Source of the DNA: Paenibacillus sp. G2S3
GTDB taxonomy: Bacteria > Bacillota > Bacilli > Paenibacillales > Paenibacillaceae
DNA length: 64,000 bases
Assembly: GCF_030123105.1 (NCBI RefSeq)
Contig: NZ_CP126095.1
Coordinates: 2,976,001 to 3,040,000, forward strand
Reading direction: 5' to 3'
This document shows positions 52,646-62,231 of this stretch, in pieces. Position 1 is the stretch's first letter. Every line of letters begins with the position of its first letter. The translations under genes were made by a program, and so were the position numbers. The notes under the pieces are model-generated. The model was given only the letters and a program-made list of their open reading frames with translations. It was not told the origin of the DNA and did no database searches.

Positions 52646-53425
52646 ATGATTAAACCAGATATTATTTCTATCCTACAAAATAAAATTACTCGAATTCCTT
52701 TAGAAAACAGTACAAATATATTAGTTGGACCGATTACTTTACCCGTGAATTTAGACGGAGAGACCGTTACTTTTAAATGGTACAACTGGCTAAACACGAC
52801 GGATGTAGAGCTTCTTGGTGATAATAGTGAAGCAACCGCCGCTTTGATTTCAAAGTTACCATCCATGAGCCTCGCAGATGGTCAGCAATCCAGTGTTTTA
52901 GTATATGGTGATTTCGAAGGTTCAGATGAAGCCTTGATTCGGATGCACAGCATTTGTCATACCGGCGATATTTTTGGCAGTAAACGTTGTGATTGTGGCT
53001 TCCAACTGCATCAGTCCATGAAAATGATCGTCGAACACGGTTCAGGTGCGTTATTCTATCTTGCTAACCATGAGGGTAGAGGCATTGGACTGTTTAGCAA
53101 ATCTTTAGCGTATCTTTTACAAGAAGAAGGATACGATACAGTTGAGGCTAATTTAGAGCTGGGTTTTGTTGATGATTCAAGAAATTATGAAGAAGCGATT
53201 AGCGTTCTACAACATCTACGTCATAAACCAGTCACGTTAATTACGAACAATCCGAAGAAACTGGAAGCTCTCAAGGCTGCAGGAATGAATGCTGTGAAAA
53301 GAGTAGCGCTGTGGGGAGATGTATCTTCTTTTAACGAGAAATACTTACGTACCAAAGTGGCTCGTTCAGGACATTTAGAGGCAGTGAAAGAAGCGAATCC
53401 AATTGTAGGAAGACTGGCTAAGTAA
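52646..53425 (+). CDS. ribA: GTP cyclohydrolase II
   Basis: First step of riboflavin synthesis: opens GTP with loss of formate and pyrophosphate. About 259 residues. The zinc site is HSICHTGDIFGSKRCDCG (three Cys) and the active-site loop is NHEGRGIGLF. It lacks the RibB domain fused in many Bacillales ribA genes, so it is a stand-alone form. AGGAAGGTG fixes ATG 52646; the ATG at 52622 has no ribosome binding site. There is no FMN riboswitch upstream that I could see. Confidence 0.9.
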   Translation: MIKPDIISILQNKITRIPLENSTNILVGPITLPVNLDGETVTFKWYNWLNTTDVELLGDNSEATAALISKLPSMSLADGQQSSVLVYGDFEGSDEALIRMHSICHTGDIFGSKRCDCGFQLHQSMKMIVEHGSGALFYLANHEGRGIGLFSKSLAYLLQEEGYDTVEANLELGFVDDSRNYEEAISVLQHLRHKPVTLITNNPKKLEALKAAGMNAVKRVALWGDVSSFNEKYLRTKVARSGHLEAVKEANPIVGRLAK

Positions 53426-53503
53426 AAATTGAGGTAGTGCTTTTGCACTTCTTCAATTATAATGGGTTACTGGAACCCAACATTAAGCTTAGTGAGGTAC
53501 AAT

Positions 53504-54559
53504 ATGACTGCTATTCAAGTACAAGACTTACGCAAAACATTCAAAGTACAAAAAAACCGCGAAGGTCTCAAAGGGGCCTTCGCTGATTTGTTTAAAAGGG
53601 AGTATACGGAAGTAACTGCTGTGAAGGATATTTCCTTTTCCATTCCCGAAGGTGAAATATGTGGTTATATCGGCGAGAACGGTGCTGGAAAATCAACCAC
53701 GATCAAAATGCTCACGGGTATTCTCGTACCAACTTCAGGAAATCTTACGGTAGGTGGTTATGTTCCTTATTTGGAGCGCGAGAAATTCGTGAAAAATATC
53801 GGTGTGGTGTTCGGGCAACGCAGCCAGCTATGGTGGGACATCGGGGTGATTGAATCCTTCCAGCTGCTGCGCAAGGTATACCGGGTATCTGAACAAGACT
53901 TCAAGAAACGGCTGGATGAATTGGTCGAAAGATTGCAGCTGCAAGAACTACTGAATCGTCCTGTTCGTAAGCTCAGTCTCGGTCAGCGGATGCGTTGTGA
54001 ATTAGTCGCAGCATTACTTCATAATCCATCGATTGTATTTCTGGATGAGCCAACCATTGGCTTAGATATTGTGGTGAAGTCAGAGATCCGTGAATTCCTT
54101 AAAGATATGAACCGTGAGCATGGAACAACCATACTGTTGACTACACATGACCTGCAAGATATTGAAGCCCTTTGCTCGCGGGTGATTATGCTTGACGATG
54201 GTCGAATTATTTATGACGGCGGACTAGAAGATCTGAAACAGCGCTGGGGAACTGGACGTGAAGTTCAATTTCAATTCGGAAATGCAACGAAACGGCAATT
54301 GCTTGAGCTTTGGACTGAAGGGATGCCGGTTACTTGGTCTGCAGAGAACGATCTTGGAGCATCGGTTTGGATACCGCTGGATATAAATGTATCCGATGTT
54401 TTGGGACGGGTAGTAGGGAAAGCCGACATTACTGATATCAAAATCATTGAGACCAATACAGACGATATTGTTCGTAGTATTTATCAATCCGGGTCTGCGG
54501 ACAAACCAGATGAAATGGCAGCCGCTCTGAAGGATGAAAGAGAGGCTTTACATGTCTGA
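53504..54559 (+). CDS. ABC transporter ATP-binding protein
   Basis: About 351 residues. Walker A GENGAGKST near 57-65, signature KLSLGQRMRCEL, Walker B VFLDEPTIGLD, switch His in LLTTHDL. Of the type that pairs with two ABC-2 permeases of the PF06182 group. GTGAGGT precedes ATG 53504; a start at 53462 would be without a site. The end overlaps the first permease by 8 bases. Substrate unknown. Confidence 0.92.
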   Translation: MTAIQVQDLRKTFKVQKNREGLKGAFADLFKREYTEVTAVKDISFSIPEGEICGYIGENGAGKSTTIKMLTGILVPTSGNLTVGGYVPYLEREKFVKNIGVVFGQRSQLWWDIGVIESFQLLRKVYRVSEQDFKKRLDELVERLQLQELLNRPVRKLSLGQRMRCELVAALLHNPSIVFLDEPTIGLDIVVKSEIREFLKDMNREHGTTILLTTHDLQDIEALCSRVIMLDDGRIIYDGGLEDLKQRWGTGREVQFQFGNATKRQLLELWTEGMPVTWSAENDLGASVWIPLDINVSDVLGRVVGKADITDIKIIETNTDDIVRSIYQSGSADKPDEMAAALKDEREALHV

Positions 54560-55436
54560 TAAGCTTAATACTGCAACAGCAATGTCTTCGACCTCAGGAG
54601 GTTCATCTTCAGGTGGTCCTCCAGAGAATAGTCGTAGATTACTATTTGGGGCGTACTTAGATTTTATACGCATCCGGTTCCTTACCATGCTTGCTTATCG
54701 GATTAACTACTACTCAGGTATTCTTATCTATTCACTGAATATCGGGGTTAACTATTTCACATGGATGGCCATCTATGGAAATGGAGATTCGCTGGGGGGC
54801 TTTACCGCAACACAAATGACGTCTTATGTCGCAGTTTCTTGGATGGCTCGCGCGTTTTATTTTAATAATCTAGACCGTGAGATCTCTACGGATATACGAG
54901 ACGGAAGTATCGCTATTCAGTTTATAAGGCCTTATAACTATGTTTTAGTCAAAATGATGCAAGGACTTGGAGAGGGAATGTTCCGCTTCCTCTTATTTAT
55001 GATTCCTGGTATGGCTATAGCGATGTTGTTGTTCCCGGTTCAATTACCGACAGCACCATCTGCTTGGGCGGGTTTTCTTGTAATGCTCTTTTTCAGCTTT
55101 TTGATTAATTCACAGATCAATATTATTACTGGGCTCTCGGCTTTCTTTGTTGAGAATAATGAGGGCATGATGCGTATGAAACGGGTAATTGTTGATCTGT
55201 TCTCTGGTCTGATCGTGCCGATCAGTCTGTTTCCTGACTGGCTCTCTTCTATACTTAAGGTGCTGCCGTTTCAGGCGATTACTTACTTGCCAGGTTCTGT
55301 ATTTACAGGACGGGTGCAAGGGGTTGGGATTTGGAATGTACTAGGGATTCAGATCGTTTGGTTCCTAGCCTTACTGATTCCAATTGTCTGGTTATATCAT
55401 GCGGCGCGGCAGCGTCTCTTCGTGCAGGGAGGTTGA
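54552..55436 (+). CDS. ABC-2 family permease (PF06182-like)
   Basis: About 294 residues. A polar Ser/Gly-rich head (SSTSGGSSSGG) precedes six hydrophobic segments. The topology is like the next gene, and the conserved NLDREISTDIRDGSIAIQFI stretch matches the permease type. I chose ATG 54552, which has GAGAGG upstream inside the ATPase end. Works as a heterodimer with the next permease. Confidence 0.86.
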   Translation: MSDKLNTATAMSSTSGGSSSGGPPENSRRLLFGAYLDFIRIRFLTMLAYRINYYSGILIYSLNIGVNYFTWMAIYGNGDSLGGFTATQMTSYVAVSWMARAFYFNNLDREISTDIRDGSIAIQFIRPYNYVLVKMMQGLGEGMFRFLLFMIPGMAIAMLLFPVQLPTAPSAWAGFLVMLFFSFLINSQINIITGLSAFFVENNEGMMRMKRVIVDLFSGLIVPISLFPDWLSSILKVLPFQAITYLPGSVFTGRVQGVGIWNVLGIQIVWFLALLIPIVWLYHAARQRLFVQGG

Positions 55437-55442
55437 GGAAAC

Positions 55443-56228
55443 ATGTATTACCTTGGATTATTAATTGAATACATTAAAAACTATATGAAGTCCCGACTCA
55501 CCTATCGTGCAGATTTTTGGGTAGAGGTCATTTCAGATTTGCTCTTTCAAGCTACAAACTTTATCTTTATACTAGTAATCTTCATGCATACGGATAGCCT
55601 AGGCGGCTGGAATCAGAACGAAGTAGTGTTCGTTTATGGGTTCTTTATGGTGCCTTTTGGGGTGTTTAGTTGTTTTGTGAATCTATGGGGATTCAGCGAG
55701 CGTTACATCGTTAAAGGTGAGATGGACCGTATTCTGACACGTCCGGCACATAATCTGTTCCAGATCTTTTTGGAAAATGTTGATCCACCAGCACTTATGG
55801 GCTCATTCATAGGTATTATTATTATGGCCATCAGTGGCAGCAATCTGGGACTTCCCTTTGAATGGTGGACGATACCGGCTCTGATCATACTTACGTTAAG
55901 TGCGGTCGCAATTTATACTGGGATTTATACAACATTGACTTCATTGTCTTTCTATTCGGATGCTCCAACGGGTATTCTGCCGCTAATGTACAATATTCAG
56001 ACCTATGGGCGTTACCCTGTAACGATCTACAATCGTGCTATTCAGGTACTTCTAACTTGGATTATCCCGTTTGCATTCGTCGGGGTATATCCAGCAGCGC
56101 TTTTCTTGCAGCGTGAAGAAATGACTAGCCTTGCTCTGATGACACCAGTTGTAGGTGCTATATTCCTTGGAATTGGTCTGTTAGCTTGGAGCTATGGAGT
56201 TAGAAGATATAAGGGTGCGGGATCTTGA
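55443..56228 (+). CDS. ABC-2 family permease (PF06182-like), second subunit
   Basis: 261 residues, six hydrophobic segments, and the sister motif GEMDRILTRPAHNLFQIF, parallel to the DGSIAIQFI loop of the preceding protein. It lies 6 bases after that gene with GGGAGG upstream, so they are expressed together. Related three-gene sets exist in many Gram-positives without assigned substrate. Confidence 0.86.
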   Translation: MYYLGLLIEYIKNYMKSRLTYRADFWVEVISDLLFQATNFIFILVIFMHTDSLGGWNQNEVVFVYGFFMVPFGVFSCFVNLWGFSERYIVKGEMDRILTRPAHNLFQIFLENVDPPALMGSFIGIIIMAISGSNLGLPFEWWTIPALIILTLSAVAIYTGIYTTLTSLSFYSDAPTGILPLMYNIQTYGRYPVTIYNRAIQVLLTWIIPFAFVGVYPAALFLQREEMTSLALMTPVVGAIFLGIGLLAWSYGVRRYKGAGS

Positions 56229-56255
56229 GTTAAGCTTGTGTTTTGTTATGTTGGA

Positions 56256-56284
56256 AAGGCTACCTTCGGGTAGTCTTTTTTTTA
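56256..56284 (+). terminator. Terminator of the ABC-2 exporter operon
   Basis: AAGGCTACC and GGTAGTCTT around TTCG, then a run of eight T. Confidence 0.85.
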
Positions 56285-56341
56285 CTCCTAATTCATCAAT
56301 ATGCTAAAATCATTAATGAATACAATAGGGAGGAATCATAA

Positions 56342-56971
56342 ATGAATGTGATAGATACTTTACCAGAACCCGAAAACTTAAAAAAACTTTTGAAAATACT
56401 TTCTTCTCTAAATATTGTCCTATGTCCAGAGGAATGGCTTCGCTATCATAGTTTTGTTTCTGAATTCGATAAGAATGTTTCCTTAGCATCGATTGATAAT
56501 GGATCAGGTGATAATTTGTTTATTGTTTTTGCACCTCAAGGAACGATAATTAAAGGATTTGATCATGAGTCAGAAGTAAGTCCATATGCGCGCGACGAAC
56601 ATGAGGTTTGGCCAGGAATCTATGAAGAAGTCCCAACCTCACTATTGTCTTTACTGGAAGATGAGGCGATAACTAAGGAAGATGTTACTTTTTGCTTTTG
56701 GCGTGAAAATAATGACTTGACGTGGCAGCAGGGGGAGGTAGAGATTCCAGCGGGAGTAGAAGATGGTTCGGACTTTTTACTAGGAACTATTTTCCGCACA
56801 GCAGAGGATTTTGTGGAATTTGCCGAAGGTTATTTTGAACTCACACTCCCCTTAGAGGTTGTTGCACAAGTTTATGAGGGTGCAGCCATTACGAAAGAGA
56901 TGATCAAAGCGTTAAATCCTGATGGTGACATAGAGCAAATCCTTCGGGATTTAGCGGAGTTAGACTCATAG
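56342..56971 (+). CDS. Hypothetical acidic protein, unknown family
   Basis: 209 residues, soluble and acidic, with no signal peptide or membrane segment. It has an aromatic, Glu-rich middle (WRENNDLTWQQGEVEIPAG) and a helical C-terminus. The composition recalls immunity or SMI1-like proteins, but I see no diagnostic motif. GGGAGG precedes the ATG, so it is a real gene. It is followed 34 bases later by an acetyltransferase. Confidence 0.72.
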   Translation: MNVIDTLPEPENLKKLLKILSSLNIVLCPEEWLRYHSFVSEFDKNVSLASIDNGSGDNLFIVFAPQGTIIKGFDHESEVSPYARDEHEVWPGIYEEVPTSLLSLLEDEAITKEDVTFCFWRENNDLTWQQGEVEIPAGVEDGSDFLLGTIFRTAEDFVEFAEGYFELTLPLEVVAQVYEGAAITKEMIKALNPDGDIEQILRDLAELDS

Positions 56972-57005
56972 GTGCTTATTGATTTTGAACATAAGGTGGT
57001 GCGAA

Positions 57006-57476
57006 ATGAAACTTTACATGGAAAAGCTGAATGCTGATGTTGCAACTGATATATTAAGCTGGCGATATGAACAACCGTATGATTTTTACAACAATGAACA
57101 AACGCCTGAAGCCATAAGTGAAATGCTTGCAGAATCATATTTTTCCGTATTTGATGATAACAAAGAGTTAGTAGGGTTCTTCTGTGTGGGAAACTCGGCG
57201 CAGGTCCCAAATGAGTTATATACATATTCTCAGGATTTTATTGATGTGGGTTTAGGAATGAAGCCTGAGTTAACCGGACAGGGAAATGGGACTCTATTTT
57301 TCACAGCTGTTCTAAGCCAAATTGATACAATGTTCGGGAAAAGCTCGAAACGTCTGACCGTGGCAAAGTTTAATGACAGAGCGATACGATTGTATGAAAA
57401 ACTTGGATTTAGCCGGAAAGCTGAATTTATAAAAGGAAGTACTGTATTTATTGTTATGATTAATAGTTCAGATTAG
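57006..57476 (+). CDS. GNAT-family N-acetyltransferase
   Basis: About 156 residues. The GNAT core has GLGMKPELTGQGNGTLFF (acetyl-CoA loop QGNG near 87-92) and a C-terminal YEKLGFSRKAEF. AAGGTGGTG precedes ATG 57006; the earlier in-frame ATG at 56979 would overlap no site. Substrate unknown. Confidence 0.87.
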   Translation: MKLYMEKLNADVATDILSWRYEQPYDFYNNEQTPEAISEMLAESYFSVFDDNKELVGFFCVGNSAQVPNELYTYSQDFIDVGLGMKPELTGQGNGTLFFTAVLSQIDTMFGKSSKRLTVAKFNDRAIRLYEKLGFSRKAEFIKGSTVFIVMINSSD

Positions 57477-57667
57477 AAGGAGGAGATCTTATATCTCTTT
57501 CCCCAAACATCGCTTTACGAGAGTAAGCCCTGCCACAGAAACAAAATAACCTCAGCCCTTTTATGAAACTCTATTAACGAATCGTAAAATTGTCTTAACT
57601 GGAAACTATTCTTTAGATTGTGTTAATCTGTCTAATAGTGAGCTCAATTTAGAGAGAGGGTTGTTAC

Positions 57668-58345
57668 TTGAAAAGAAACGTTTTATATATTGAAGATAAT
57701 GAGAAAATAGGCAGCTTTCTAAAAGAAGAATTGGAAAAGCGAGGATTTTTAGTTCAGTGGCTGCTTTCTGGTGAAGGAGCCGAAAAAGAAGTGAACCAGC
57801 ACGAAATAGTTATTTTGGATATCATGTTACCCGGTTTAGATGGATTTACTGTGGGAAAACGATTAAAAAAGGCAGCTCCAGCTGTTCCTATTTTGCTGTT
57901 ATCTGCTCGAACATCGATAGATGACAAGGTAGATGGTTTACAATTTGCTGATGACTATTTAACGAAACCATTCCATACGGATGAATTAGTTGCAAGATTA
58001 GAAGTATTAATACGTCGAAGGGGTGTAACTCATTCCGAACGCATTTCATTAGGTAATTATATTGAAGTAGATCGAGAAGTCCAAATGGTATTTGACAAAA
58101 TCTCAGGAGAAGAAATTATATTGACAGGGAAACAACATCAAATTTTAATGTACTTCTTACGCCACCCTAATCAAGTTTTACCAAAAGAAAAAATCTATGA
58201 AGCAATTTGGGAAGAAGCATATATCACTGGCGATAAAACATTAATGGTACATATCCATCGACTGCGACAAAAGTTGGAGCGTCATCCAGATTCCCCAGAG
58301 ATTATTGAAACGTTGAAGGGGATAGGCTATAGGGTGAAACTATGA
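57668..58345 (+). CDS. OmpR-family response regulator
   Basis: 225 residues. The receiver domain (1-115) has the acidic pair ED at 9-10, phosphorylated Asp51 in VILDIMLPG, and the conserved Lys in LTKPFH. The winged-helix domain (125-222) ends with ETLKGIGYRVKL. The start is TTG 57668 after GAGAGGG. It overlaps the kinase gene by 4 bases. It probably controls the exporter genes downstream. Confidence 0.93.
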   Translation: MKRNVLYIEDNEKIGSFLKEELEKRGFLVQWLLSGEGAEKEVNQHEIVILDIMLPGLDGFTVGKRLKKAAPAVPILLLSARTSIDDKVDGLQFADDYLTKPFHTDELVARLEVLIRRRGVTHSERISLGNYIEVDREVQMVFDKISGEEIILTGKQHQILMYFLRHPNQVLPKEKIYEAIWEEAYITGDKTLMVHIHRLRQKLERHPDSPEIIETLKGIGYRVKL

Positions 58346-59349
58346 AACAAACTAGATCATTATTTCGTCATTTTCTAAAAGGACATTTTCTATTTATCTT
58401 TTTGCCTCCAATTATACTTATTTTCTTATCTGCGTTCATTGAATCTCCTATTAATGGAGAAGAGCTGAATACGTTAAATCTATTTTACGTTGTACTACTT
58501 TTGTTTGGTTTTATTATTGTCGCATTTGTTGTAATATCTTGGATTTTCTTCTTAAGACTTCGTAAACGTCTCACCCTCTTACAGGAAGTCATGTCATTTT
58601 CAGCTAATAATAATTCATTTCCTAAACCAATATCTGTTCAAAGTGATCGTATGGATGAAATAGACCAGTTAGGCAATTCTTTTAATTGGATGATTCAGCA
58701 GCTTGAAGACAGTCGCAAGCGAGAACATGAAGAGGAATTGTTACGACATCGACTCATAGCGAATTTATCTCACGACTTACGAACGCCACTTACCATTTTG
58801 AGAGGACATGTCACCCGATTAAATAAAGAATCAATGAGTCTAGAAGGACAAAACTCATTAACAGAGATGAATCATACGATTACAAGAGTCGGAGATCTAA
58901 TGGATGATTTACTTTCCTATACATTGCTTACATCAGGGAAACATCCTTTTGGGCCTACTTCAACAGATATTGGACGTTTAGTAAGAGCATCTATTGCTGC
59001 GTGGTATCCTGTATTTGAAGAACAAGAAATTCAGTTGGATATTGATTTACCGGTAGAAGAGACTTTTTATTGGGAAGCAGATCCTAAATGGATGACACGG
59101 GTTCTGGATAATTTATTTCAGAATATTCTTCGTCATGCAGCAGAGGGCAAATATGTAAATATTGTGGTTGATGTAGAAAAAGAACAGATTATTGTTGCAG
59201 ACAGAGGTCCAGGTATGGATAACTCTTCCTATGAGCGTGGAGCGGAGATTGGTTTATCGAGTTCGAATTATATGTTGAAAAAAATGAAGCTGAAAGCTGA
59301 CTTTACATCAAATGAAAATGGCACAAGAGTAGCTATTGGTAGAGCTTAA
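58342..59349 (+). CDS. Sensor histidine kinase
   Basis: 335 residues. Two membrane helices near 16-33 and 47-71 enclose only about 15 outside residues, then a HAMP-like region, the H box NLSHDLRTPL with His144, and the ATP-binding part (WMTRVLDNLFQNILRHA, ADRGPGMD). The short outer loop marks an intramembrane-sensing kinase, as in peptide-antibiotic detection. The N-box Asn and G-box are present. Confidence 0.92.
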   Translation: MKQTRSLFRHFLKGHFLFIFLPPIILIFLSAFIESPINGEELNTLNLFYVVLLLFGFIIVAFVVISWIFFLRLRKRLTLLQEVMSFSANNNSFPKPISVQSDRMDEIDQLGNSFNWMIQQLEDSRKREHEEELLRHRLIANLSHDLRTPLTILRGHVTRLNKESMSLEGQNSLTEMNHTITRVGDLMDDLLSYTLLTSGKHPFGPTSTDIGRLVRASIAAWYPVFEEQEIQLDIDLPVEETFYWEADPKWMTRVLDNLFQNILRHAAEGKYVNIVVDVEKEQIIVADRGPGMDNSSYERGAEIGLSSSNYMLKKMKLKADFTSNENGTRVAIGRA

Positions 59350-59441
59350 CCTAAAGTTAACCCAGAAGTAAACAGCATGATAACCGAGATGTAACTTTGC
59401 TACTTTATAATTAGAACCATAACAGAAAGGAAGTGTTATGG

Positions 59442-60155
59442 TTGCTTACAATTAATAGCTTAGTCAAACATTGCGGAAATCAAGAAATCTTATCAGGTAT
59501 CAGTTTTAAAGCTAGACCAGGCAGAGTAACTGGTTTCTTAGGTCCAAATGGGGCAGGTAAAAGTTCTACACTTCGTATCCTGCTTGGATTAGATCGTGCC
59601 ACCTCAGGGAGTGCGCTAATTAATGGAAGGCCATTCGCAGAATTACATAATCCTCTAGCAACAATAGGTGCTGCACTTGATGGATTTGGAGCTCACCGTA
59701 TGCGAACAGGAAGGGCACATTTGCGTTGGATTGCTCGTGCCGCAGGATTGCCTAACTCACGTGTCGAGGAAGTTCTGGAAATCGTAGGTCTTACTAATGC
59801 TGCTGGGAAAAGAGTTGGGAAGTATTCCCTTGGCATGGGGAGAAGACTTGGAATCGCAGCTGCACTACTTGGTGATCCAAAAATATTGGTTTTAGATGAA
59901 CCCGTAAATGGACTCGACCCGGAAGGCATTCGGTGGATTCGGATATTTTTACGTGAACGAGCTGAATCTGGAAACACGGTGTTACTATCAAGTCATCTAA
60001 TGGGAGAGCTTGCAGAGACGGTTGATGATGTGGTGATTATTAAGCTTGGAACCATCGTTGCAGATGGAACATTGGAAGAAGTAATAGGTAACTATTCCAC
60101 GCTGGAGGAAGCCTTTTTTGCCCTGACATCTGAAATTGCAGGTGATGTTGTATGA
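59442..60155 (+). CDS. ABC transporter ATP-binding protein (LanF/BcrA type)
   Basis: About 237 residues. Walker A GPNGAGKSS near 34-42, signature KYSLGMGRRLG, Walker B LVLDEPVNGLD and switch His in LLSSHLMG. Typical of lantibiotic immunity or bacitracin-type exporters. AAAGGAAG supports TTG 59442. TATAAT at 59406-59411 lacks a -35, which fits activation by the response regulator. The end overlaps the first permease. Confidence 0.92.
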   Translation: MLTINSLVKHCGNQEILSGISFKARPGRVTGFLGPNGAGKSSTLRILLGLDRATSGSALINGRPFAELHNPLATIGAALDGFGAHRMRTGRAHLRWIARAAGLPNSRVEEVLEIVGLTNAAGKRVGKYSLGMGRRLGIAAALLGDPKILVLDEPVNGLDPEGIRWIRIFLRERAESGNTVLLSSHLMGELAETVDDVVIIKLGTIVADGTLEEVIGNYSTLEEAFFALTSEIAGDVV

Positions 60156-60925
60156 GAGCATTTAATGCGGAACTATCTAAGTTGTTCTCCTTACCGGGTA
60201 TTTGGCTTGCTTTTCTCATTGGAGCGTTTGCACCAGCGCTTATTGCTGCCTTGGACAGCATAGCACAAAAAGAGGAGATTATAGCTGGAGTTAGCACGCG
60301 GCTATCTGAAGTTGGCTATATCGGATTAGTTCTTGGTGTGCAAGGTGTCATTATTCTTGGTGTGCTTGCTGTCAGCAGTGAGTATTTGACAGAAAGCAGT
60401 GAATCTGGTGGAGGACAACAGATAACAACGAGCTTAACTGTTATTTCATCCCGGTTTCATTTTTTACTGGCAAAAGCAGGTGCTGTGACTGTGATCAGCA
60501 TACTGCTTTGTATTGTTGCGATTATGACAACTGTGTCAGCAACGCATCTTATACTTGGTGTATATGCCCCCGCATTTGAATGGACCAGACTTATCGGTGC
60601 AGTTTGTTACTGGACATTTACTGCTCTTTTAGCACTTGGAATTACTTTTCTAACTAAGAATGGCATCCTCCCGCTTGCTGTGCTCATAATAAATTCATCC
60701 GTTGTATCCTTTAGTGTCCTGCTTTATAGGGTTACAAAGTTGGCGTTTTACTTACCAGATAGGGCTGGCGCTGAAATGTTTATGTTTACGAGCGACACGT
60801 TCACAGGCAGTTTATTCGACAGATATCACACCCCGTTCACAGGGGGGTTAGTCATGTTTGCCTGGGTAGTCGTTATTTTCATTGTTGCAGCTATTGTATT
60901 CCATAGGAGGGACGTTACAGCATGA
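60152..60925 (+). CDS. ABC-2 permease (LanE/BcrB type)
   Basis: 257 residues with six hydrophobic segments (near 15-35, 52-75, 108-133, 146-166, 173-195 and 228-248) and the ending VFHRRDVTA. It overlaps the ATPase and the next permease by 4 bases each. Membrane part of the exporter. Confidence 0.88.
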   Translation: MRAFNAELSKLFSLPGIWLAFLIGAFAPALIAALDSIAQKEEIIAGVSTRLSEVGYIGLVLGVQGVIILGVLAVSSEYLTESSESGGGQQITTSLTVISSRFHFLLAKAGAVTVISILLCIVAIMTTVSATHLILGVYAPAFEWTRLIGAVCYWTFTALLALGITFLTKNGILPLAVLIINSSVVSFSVLLYRVTKLAFYLPDRAGAEMFMFTSDTFTGSLFDRYHTPFTGGLVMFAWVVVIFIVAAIVFHRRDVTA

Positions 60926-61689
60926 ATGTCTCATCTAGTAGAAAGATAACACAAATCCTTGGTGCTGAACTGGATAAATTAATTACATTACCATTGATAT
61001 GGCTCACTCTTATGGGTACATTCATTCTTAATTTAGCTTTAACTGCAGCTTTTACTTCTGCTGGTCTGCAAGGGGCAGCAGGAACACAAAGTATATTGAA
61101 TATAGGACTTGCTTCTATGGGATATCTTCAAGCAGGGTTCATTATTCTTGGTATCTTAGCTACTTGTTCGGAGTATACTGGTGGACAGATTCGAACCACT
61201 TTAACTACGATACCTTGGCGTGGGTTTCAATTATCCACGAAGCATTTGGCATTGGCGATTATAACCATTCCTGTGGCGTTTATTATTACTGCATCAGGTG
61301 TACTCTATACTTTTATTATGATGAGAGACACAGCAGTAATGTTTGAAATAGACACAGTGATAACAACATTAGTAGGTGCAACAGGCTATCTAACATTAAC
61401 CACACTTCTCAGTGCAGCTATAGGTGCTTTATTAAGACGAACCACCCCTGCTTTAGTGGTACTGCTTGGTTATTATTTCATTGTCAGTCCATTGACGAGA
61501 GTTTTTCTACCTAGTATTAAAAATTATTTAAATTATTTTCCGGATACGGCAGGATCTTATATGTATATGCCGTCTTCCTCTGATGAAATAAATGTCCTTA
61601 CACCAATGCAAGGAACAGGTATTTCAATTTTATGGACACTGAGCTTTATTACAGTAGCTATTGAATTTTACCGTAAGCGAGATGCCTAA
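60922..61689 (+). CDS. ABC-2 permease (LanG/BcrC-position type)
   Basis: 255 residues with six hydrophobic segments and the ending IEFYRKRDA, the same topology as the previous gene. Two unlike permeases plus one ATPase is the LanFEG arrangement. The adjacent two-component system makes self-protection against a membrane-active peptide the likely role. No peptide precursor gene is visible. Confidence 0.88.
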   Translation: MNVSSSRKITQILGAELDKLITLPLIWLTLMGTFILNLALTAAFTSAGLQGAAGTQSILNIGLASMGYLQAGFIILGILATCSEYTGGQIRTTLTTIPWRGFQLSTKHLALAIITIPVAFIITASGVLYTFIMMRDTAVMFEIDTVITTLVGATGYLTLTTLLSAAIGALLRRTTPALVVLLGYYFIVSPLTRVFLPSIKNYLNYFPDTAGSYMYMPSSSDEINVLTPMQGTGISILWTLSFITVAIEFYRKRDA

Positions 61690-61862
61690 TTTAGGTTTCA
61701 TCATTTTGAGAAAATAAGGAAATGAATTTACCCCTCTGGTAAAGGATTGGCTTCGAGCTACTCAAAAAAAATCGATGAAAATCCACTTCATTTTCATTCC
61801 ATAGTTGAACTATGGTTCTACATAACGATATTGCAACAACAGAGATACCGGCATTTTTTATA

Positions 61863-61890
61863 TTTACAAATCTATAAAAGTAGATATAAT
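61863..61890 (+). promoter_or_regulatory. Promoter of the ArsR-family gene, with candidate operator
   Basis: TTTACA (61863-61868) and TATAAT (61885-61890) with a 16-base spacer. ATG follows only 7 bases after the -10, so transcription would start on or next to the start codon. TACAAATCTATA (61865-61876) recurs at the MFS promoter and may bind the regulator. Confidence 0.7.
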
Positions 61891-61897
61891 AATAGAC

Positions 61898-62209
61898 ATG
61901 GAACCTTTATTGATATTTAAAGCTTTGTCTAATGAGACTCGTAGTCAAATTATGATGTGGTTAAAAACTCCGGAGGAATTCTTTGATGAAAAGCCTTATT
62001 TACAACAAGGCCTGAATTTTCGAATTGGAATATGCGTGGGAGATATTCAAGCTAAAGCGGGACTTGCACAGTCTGTAATCTCGAGTTATTTGTTGACTAT
62101 GCAAAAAGCTGGATTGTTGGAATCTGAGCGAATTGGAAAGTGGACGTACTATCGCCGAAACGAAAAGACAATTCAGGAATTTTCCGAGTATATTAAAAAG
62201 AATCTATAA
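61898..62209 (+). CDS. ArsR-family transcriptional regulator (probably leaderless mRNA)
   Basis: 103 residues, winged helix with the ArsR opening LLIFKALSNETRSQIMMWL, recognition helix in AGLAQSVISSYLLTMQKAGLL, and wing SERIGKWTYYRR. Metal-binding ELCV-type motif is missing; ICVGDI has one Cys. It may sense a small molecule rather than metal. There is no ribosome binding site before ATG 61898, and the -10 lies directly upstream. It precedes an MFS gene that it likely controls. Confidence 0.88.
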   Translation: MEPLLIFKALSNETRSQIMMWLKTPEEFFDEKPYLQQGLNFRIGICVGDIQAKAGLAQSVISSYLLTMQKAGLLESERIGKWTYYRRNEKTIQEFSEYIKKNL

Positions 62210-62231
62210 ACGAGAGGGGGAAGGTGTTTTT

